Positions 59,156 through 64,000 of a stretch of DNA of 64,000 nucleotides are shown here, one piece after another (the first letter of the stretch is position 1; the number at the start of each line of letters is the position of its first letter). The translations under genes were made by a program, and so were the position numbers. The notes beneath the pieces are model-generated. The model made no database searches. It was not told the DNA's origin and saw nothing but the letters and a program-made list of their open reading frames with translations. Source of the DNA: Strigamia acuminata (lineage: Eukaryota > Arthropoda > Chilopoda > Geophilomorpha > Linotaeniidae); the NCBI GenBank assembly GCA_949358305.1, contig OX442314.1, positions 5,893,087 through 5,957,086 on the forward strand, in the 5' to 3' direction.

Positions 59156-62100
59156 ATGCAGAATTACTTGACCGTAGGAAATAGACGAAGATTACGAAAA
59201 CTGCGTCTTTCGATTCAACTGATGATTAAGGCTGATGCCAATAAACCAAACTGTGGTATAATATGTTTGGACGATTTTGTAAACAGTAGAAAATATTGGA
59301 GCGGGCATCATGCATTTTGGCTATTTTTGCTCTTATTTTGCACATGCATGTTCATTTACCAGACGTATGACAGAATAATGCATTACTTAAGTTATCCTAC
59401 GGCCGTTGATGTGACGACCAAAGCGGAGGAGATTGTTTTACCGAACTTGTTGATCTGTAGTAGCAACACAAAAGAAATGGCCAGGCTTTGGAATAAAACA
59501 TATCCACACCTCACAACTAAAAAACCAGAAGATATTGACTCAAACGCTTTTGCATGTGCAAATATGGTAAAATCTCTGATGGCAATTCCAACCTACAACA
59601 TGGATGAACTTTGGAAGGCAACCAATATGACAAAAGAGATAGTTAGCATAAAAATGAAAGTAATGGAGCTTAATCATTTTTTTGAAGAAAATAATGATTG
59701 AGGTATTGTTTCTAGGGATATTCAAATAAAACAGTTGTTCAGACAGAAACCTACACTACTTATGGAATGTGCTCAGAATTCCAATTTCGTAAATATGTTA
59801 CCATTACTATTACTGAATACAGAGGATTAAATCTCTTGAAATTCTTTTGTTGTTGTTAGGTAAAGATTCTAGTAAATCATTTGTTGGAAAATCGCTGACG
59901 GTTAATATTGAAAAACTTTATGATTATATCTGTCCTGCAACTGCTTACCATGTAATTTTTCTAATATTATGTAATAACAATACTGATTTTCATTATTGCA
60001 TTAGATCCTTCTAACGTTAAATAAGTTTGAAAAACCTTATTTTAGAACGTATACATATCTTGGGATAAACTCAAAAATCAATTTGAGTTACAAAAAGGTA
60101 AAATTTTAAAATTTTTGGTTTATTTTTGTCCCATTGTTATTAATCCATCTTGTATTTCATTTCAGTACATATTTATCAATGCAACTATAAACTTATGCTC
60201 CACTGAAAATGAGTACAGGAAATGTTTCCACGGTTGCCTGAAGACAATATTAAATAAGAAGCTAACCTGCAGGTAAATCGTAAATATGAATTTTTTTGAT
60301 TGCATTGATGTCAACCTGGCACGTCTTCACCCTCGGCTCTCTCAGCAACGTCTGTCTCTCACCACATCACTCTGCTCTTACCTCCCCTGCTAGGCCGGTC
60401 CACTCTTCCAAGAGGGGCATGGCTTAGGGCCACCAGCGGGTGTGTGTAGTGACGTAGGCCACTAGGGTGGCCAAACGGTCACATTCTTATTCAAAGTTTC
60501 AAAAAATTCGTATGGGTCGTAACAATCGACGTAATTATTGAATATAGTTTTTTCTTTCTAGTTTTCCATTTATTTATTTGAAAACCAATTTATCTCGCTG
60601 TGCGTGTTCAAATGAGGCACAAGAACAATACGGTGCGGCAAATAAAATAATTGATAACACCGATCCATTTGCTGATTGTCTATGTCGTCGTCCGTGTCAA
60701 CAACTGATTTCTAAACCATATGTTGAAATAAAGGCAATCGATAATAAAAAAATGCAATCCATATCTTTAGCAATTACCAATGAGAGAATTAATGTGTACG
60801 AAGAACGATACGCGTACGATGTTATTGCTTTACTATCGGATTTAGGAGGCAATTTGGGCCTGTTTCTCGGTCTGTCCATAATCTCATTAACCGAAGTCAT
60901 CTGGTATTTATATTGCATTGCAGCAAACATTATTAAAACAAGACCCGTCAATAAGATACAGCATCTTTATGGGTTATGTAAGAAGACTAAAGTTGCTAGT
61001 AATAAGAAAATTAAAACGAATGGAATCTTAATGAAGCTCAAATTAATATTAGCAATAATTAGCACAGGATTTACTGTATACATGTTGCAACATTGTTTCA
61101 ATTACTACATTGATGAACCAGTAACTAAAGTCATTAGTGTTGTTCTACTGCGCAACACTGAATTTCCTTCTGTCACAGTCTGTGGTGAAGAACAAAATGA
61201 TGGAATGGACCAAGCCAGATCATATCTACTTGAACAAACTAACAAAACCTGCAATAACCTGCAAATACCTTGGCAATTGTTCAGCAATGAATTATCATTG
61301 GAAGATATTTGGAGTGCTGTCGATATCCATGAATCAATCAATACTGATGATCATGTATCTGAGGTAAGACGGTTAATACACATCAACAATAATTTGAGTT
61401 ATTAATAATTGATACATTTGCTGGTAGTATACATATGGATATTCTACAACACTAAATGTTACAAAAAGTCTTATTCCACTTCCTTTTGGTCATTGTTCAC
61501 AACTAAATGCAGGTAATTTAGTAAACAACTTTAAATATCTATTGCCATGATTTTCCGTAGCAAGAAACTACCGCTATTGCAATATTTGAATGGTTTTTAC
61601 CGCCAAACCATTAAGTAAAGCAACAACTGCAAATGCAATTGGGCCAATGAATAACCATACGATTAAAACTATTTTCAAAATTTATGATTAATAACTTATC
61701 CATCTGGACTTGTAGTATGTATGTAGGGAATTTGCTGTAGTCTGTGCCTGACGCCTTGGTTTTTGTTAACAAAAACACAAGTTTAAATGATGCACTGTAT
61801 AATTTAATTTTTGTGCACACAGCTGGTGATTTTTTAGTTTGATTTACCAGGCTCAAAAGTTTTAACGTTATTCTGGAGTGTTAGAAGCATATGTGATGAC
61901 ATTTTCATTTTCAATAAGTAATGACAATCACTAACATTGATTTTATTTGTTCTTTTCAATCTTTTAGACAAATCACACCTCTTTGCCACCCTTCGCGTTT
62001 CGTTAGAATATTTTTATCCACCAAAAGTTTGTAGACAGCATTTATGGGTATATACTATTTAACCATTGCACAAATATGAATCACCGGTATGCACATCTTT

Positions 62101-62821
62101 CTGCACCGTCTTTTTCAGGGTTTTGTAAATATCCCGGAAGAGCAAGTTAATATTTTGGCACCACTGAAGATGAACTATGGATGGGTTAATATACTAATGG
62201 TTAAAATGTTTAAGGTAACAAAGATGAAAAAGATTTTTTTAATGCTTAAACTGACTTAATTTTTACGAAATAGATTGAACGAAGAGATACAAAGCGTAAT
62301 CCATGTGAAACAAACAAAGATACTTATGCGAAGTGTCAATCTGCTTGCATGCAGAATAATTTATATCAAATGATTAATTGCAGGTACTTGTAACAGCGTA
62401 TTAGACAAATCATTTTGATCCAACTACCGCTTGTTTCAGCTTGCCCTACATGTCAACATCTGCTTTGCCAGATTGCAACACTACACAAGACATTAATCAA
62501 GCCAATTACATGTTTTTAAACAATTATGACTCGAATCAAAAAAGATGCAAATGCAAACGGCTTTGTACAAACTTTTTTTACCAAATTTCTGTGCATGATG
62601 TGAAATTAGATTATGAGTTTTACACAGTTGTGGAGGTTAAATTAGCAGATAGTTTCATTGAGACCATAACCGAGAAACAGGCGTATCCAACACCTCAATT
62701 GCTTAGTGATGTTGGCAGTATTGTAGGCTTAGCTTTGGGAATGTCATTGCTATCTTTTTACATTTGGATTATAAACACTTATAATTGGTTTTTAACTAAA
62801 AAAAACTATCAAGTTTATTAA
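59156..62821 (+). CDS. Two-domain DEG/ENaC sodium channel, copy 7 (reference copy)
   Basis: The most compact and intact copy. Exons: 59156-59659, 59716-59788, 59860-59951, 60005-60097, 60166-60272, 60562-61363, 61428-61512, 61968-62047, 62119-62214, 62274-62383 and 62440-62821, for 807 residues. Approximate map: TM1a 52-70; LPNLLICSSN after it; Cys-rich end of ectodomain 1 to about 335; TM2a with GLS at 393-395 and a conserved Glu (SLTE); cytosolic linker about 409-447 with RPVNKI; TM1b 449-466; FPSVTVC 491-497; ectodomain 2; TM2b with GMS at 781-783. G-x-S is the family's selectivity filter. The family's N-terminal His-Gly gating pair is Ile-Gly in the other copies and Ile-Cys here (GIICLDDF). 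Introns are 44-455 bases, with consensus donors and AG acceptors. Expected to be a cation channel; ligand unknown. Confidence 0.9.
60316..60482 (-). mobile_element. Truncated LTR-like remnant in intron 5 of copy 7
   Basis: On the minus strand it begins TGTGACCGTTTGGCCACCC and continues with CTACGTCACTACACACACC, matching the start of the element at 57480. Only about 165 bp remain. Confidence 0.6.
60562..61363 (+). other. Exon 6 of copy 7: the domain-fusion exon
   Basis: This single 802-base exon (phase 2 in, phase 0 out) encodes the last third of ectodomain 1, TM2a, the cytosolic linker, TM1b and the first part of ectodomain 2, with no stop. Its first half corresponds to exon 11 and its second half to exon 1. 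The other full copies have the same exon at 7039-7802 (frameshifted), 17523-18324, 31944-32745 and 52383-53178. It is the physical evidence that the two channel units are translated as one chain. Confidence 0.9.
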
Positions 62822-63045
62822 AACTATTTTTACCTGAAAGAATTACTTTTAATCACTGCACGAATGACATTAAAGTTTTATCAATTTCAGCACAATCTGG
62901 CACAGATTTAAAACAAATTCAAATTGTAATATCAAATTTAAATAAACATTTATCAATAATTCAGATCATTTTTCATTTTGTTGTGTTTGAGCTGAAATGA
63001 ATCAGCACTGTGTGATCTCTTAATCACTTTTGGTGGTAAACACCA
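62822..63045. other. 3' flank of copy 7
   Basis: Closely matches the 3' flanks of copies 2 and 4, including AATAAACATT near 62941, the likely poly(A) signal. Confidence 0.5.
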
Positions 63046-64000
63046 TGTGACGGTTTACAATGGCTATAAATGCCTATTTTCTTAGAAAGAAGCGCTGTTG
63101 CGCCATTATCATGATATCTCGAAGATATTCTGTGTAAAACTGGTATAATTCCTAAATAAAGATATTTGGGATGTTTCAAATACAAAGATGTTCGTTTATT
63201 ATTAATGAACACTCATTTCTACATGATATAAATATATCACGGCCGAATTACGAAGAGTCGTCTGCTAAAACCCGCATTTGTCAATGCTCCATATTGCCAC
63301 TAGATGGCGCGATCGCAATTAGCGGTAAATTCGAATACGAACTTGAAAACCTCATGATTAAATATAAACGTATATTTAATCAAGTGAATAAATTGTGTTA
63401 AATATTAATATAAATATATATTAAATATCTGACATTGTTAAATACAATGTAACTTCCATTTCTGCGGGACAGAATGTTTAGCGATCAATCGGTCAACCGA
63501 TCAATCTGATTGGTGGAACCCATTTCCGGTCCTGGGTATCCAGTTCCGGTTGTAACAAGGATTAGCATAATTTGCATAAATGCTCCTCCGTATCCACTTC
63601 CGGTGATACGGGATTGGAGGAATTCATGGAACCAATGTTCCAATTGGATAGTTGGATTAATCCTTAATCCAGTCAGGTTATATAAACCCAAACAACCAGC
63701 CATTCCGCAGCTCTGTTTGATTATTTCTGTTTGGTATTGTTACTTATGAAATATGATTCGTTGTTCACGTAAAAAACCTTTTGGTTCTTTGTTGATTTAT
63801 TCGCAAAGAACCGTTGCATGATTCTACAGAATCATGCCACCGCCGGCAATTGAAGTCGAAGTGCTGGGATTATTATGTTGCATAAATGTTACAGTCTACG
63901 GTTGCGACGCCGAAGGAGAACCCGCCGTTGTGCAATTCAGTATCCTCCGGACAGGACCAAGTTGTCTTTTTCGGTATGAACGTATTCCGTTACCACGAGT
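63046..64000 (+). mobile_element. LTR-like element, left part (runs off the edge)
   Basis: Begins TGTGACGGTTTACAATGGC and matches 22731-24639 over long stretches: the GCGCTGTTGCGCCATT block, AAATATATCACGGCCGAA, and CATTTCCGGTCCTG followed by a TATATAAACCC promoter-like segment (about 63679). No gene is seen. The right end is outside the window. Confidence 0.6.

Noticed and set aside
60578-61405. Treating exon 6 as a separate single-exon gene
   Set aside because: It lacks an ATG at its start, has an in-phase acceptor and donor, and begins in the middle of a conserved ectodomain.

Overview
The window is nuclear DNA from an animal, most likely an invertebrate. Genes have many short AT-rich GT-AG introns, and the repeat load is the metazoan mix of Ty3/gypsy-type, BEL/Pao and Ty1/copia LTR elements plus hAT-, Tc1- and foldback-type DNA elements. 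An arthropod or related ecdysozoan is plausible, but nothing here fixes the phylum. I see no rRNA, tRNA, CRISPR array or prokaryotic feature.

The only host genes I recognise form one cluster of DEG/ENaC (amiloride-sensitive sodium channel superfamily) genes. There are seven members: copy 1 (+, 1228-12287, disrupted), copy 2 (-, 20734-15988), copy 3 (+, 24924-25440, exon-1 remnant), copy 4 (+, 27883-35325), copy 5 (-, 36493-36209, exon-1 remnant), copy 6 (-, 56070-45041) and copy 7 (+, 59156-62821). Copies 4, 6 and 7 can be read through 11 exons without a break, giving about 813, 804 and 807 residues. Copy 2 (about 812) is intact except for a damaged splice acceptor.

The main result is that these are not ordinary one-domain channels. 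Each full gene encodes two complete DEG/ENaC domains in one chain: TM1, ectodomain, TM2, cytosolic linker, TM1, ectodomain, TM2. The central exon (exon 6) carries TM2 of the first domain and TM1 of the second in a single open frame. The intron phases repeat exactly (0-1-0-0-2, then 0-1-0-0-2), so the protein arose by fusing two tandem copies of one gene. Known family members assemble as trimers of single-domain subunits, so a covalent two-domain subunit raises an unusual stoichiometry question.

Layout. 0-0.9 kb: edge of a gypsy-like element. 1.2-12.3 kb: copy 1, with a 2.5-kb LTR-like insertion inside exon 5 and a frameshift in exon 6. 13.7-15.5 kb: short LTR element. 16-25.4 kb: head-to-head pair copy 2/copy 3 around a long imperfect palindrome. 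25.7-27.5 kb: LTR-like element. 27.9-35.3 kb: copy 4, with a 1-kb foldback element and two LTR-like insertions in introns. 36.2-36.5 kb: copy 5 remnant. 38.7-43.8 kb: decayed BEL/Pao element. 45-56.1 kb: copy 6, with a young copia element in intron 7. 56.1-62.8 kb: palindrome and copy 7, head-to-head with copy 6. 63-64 kb: start of another LTR-like element. The pair 2/3 is the mirror image of the pair 7/6, so the cluster grew partly by inverted block duplication. A conserved 25-base motif lies 26-45 bases before the start codon of five of the seven copies.
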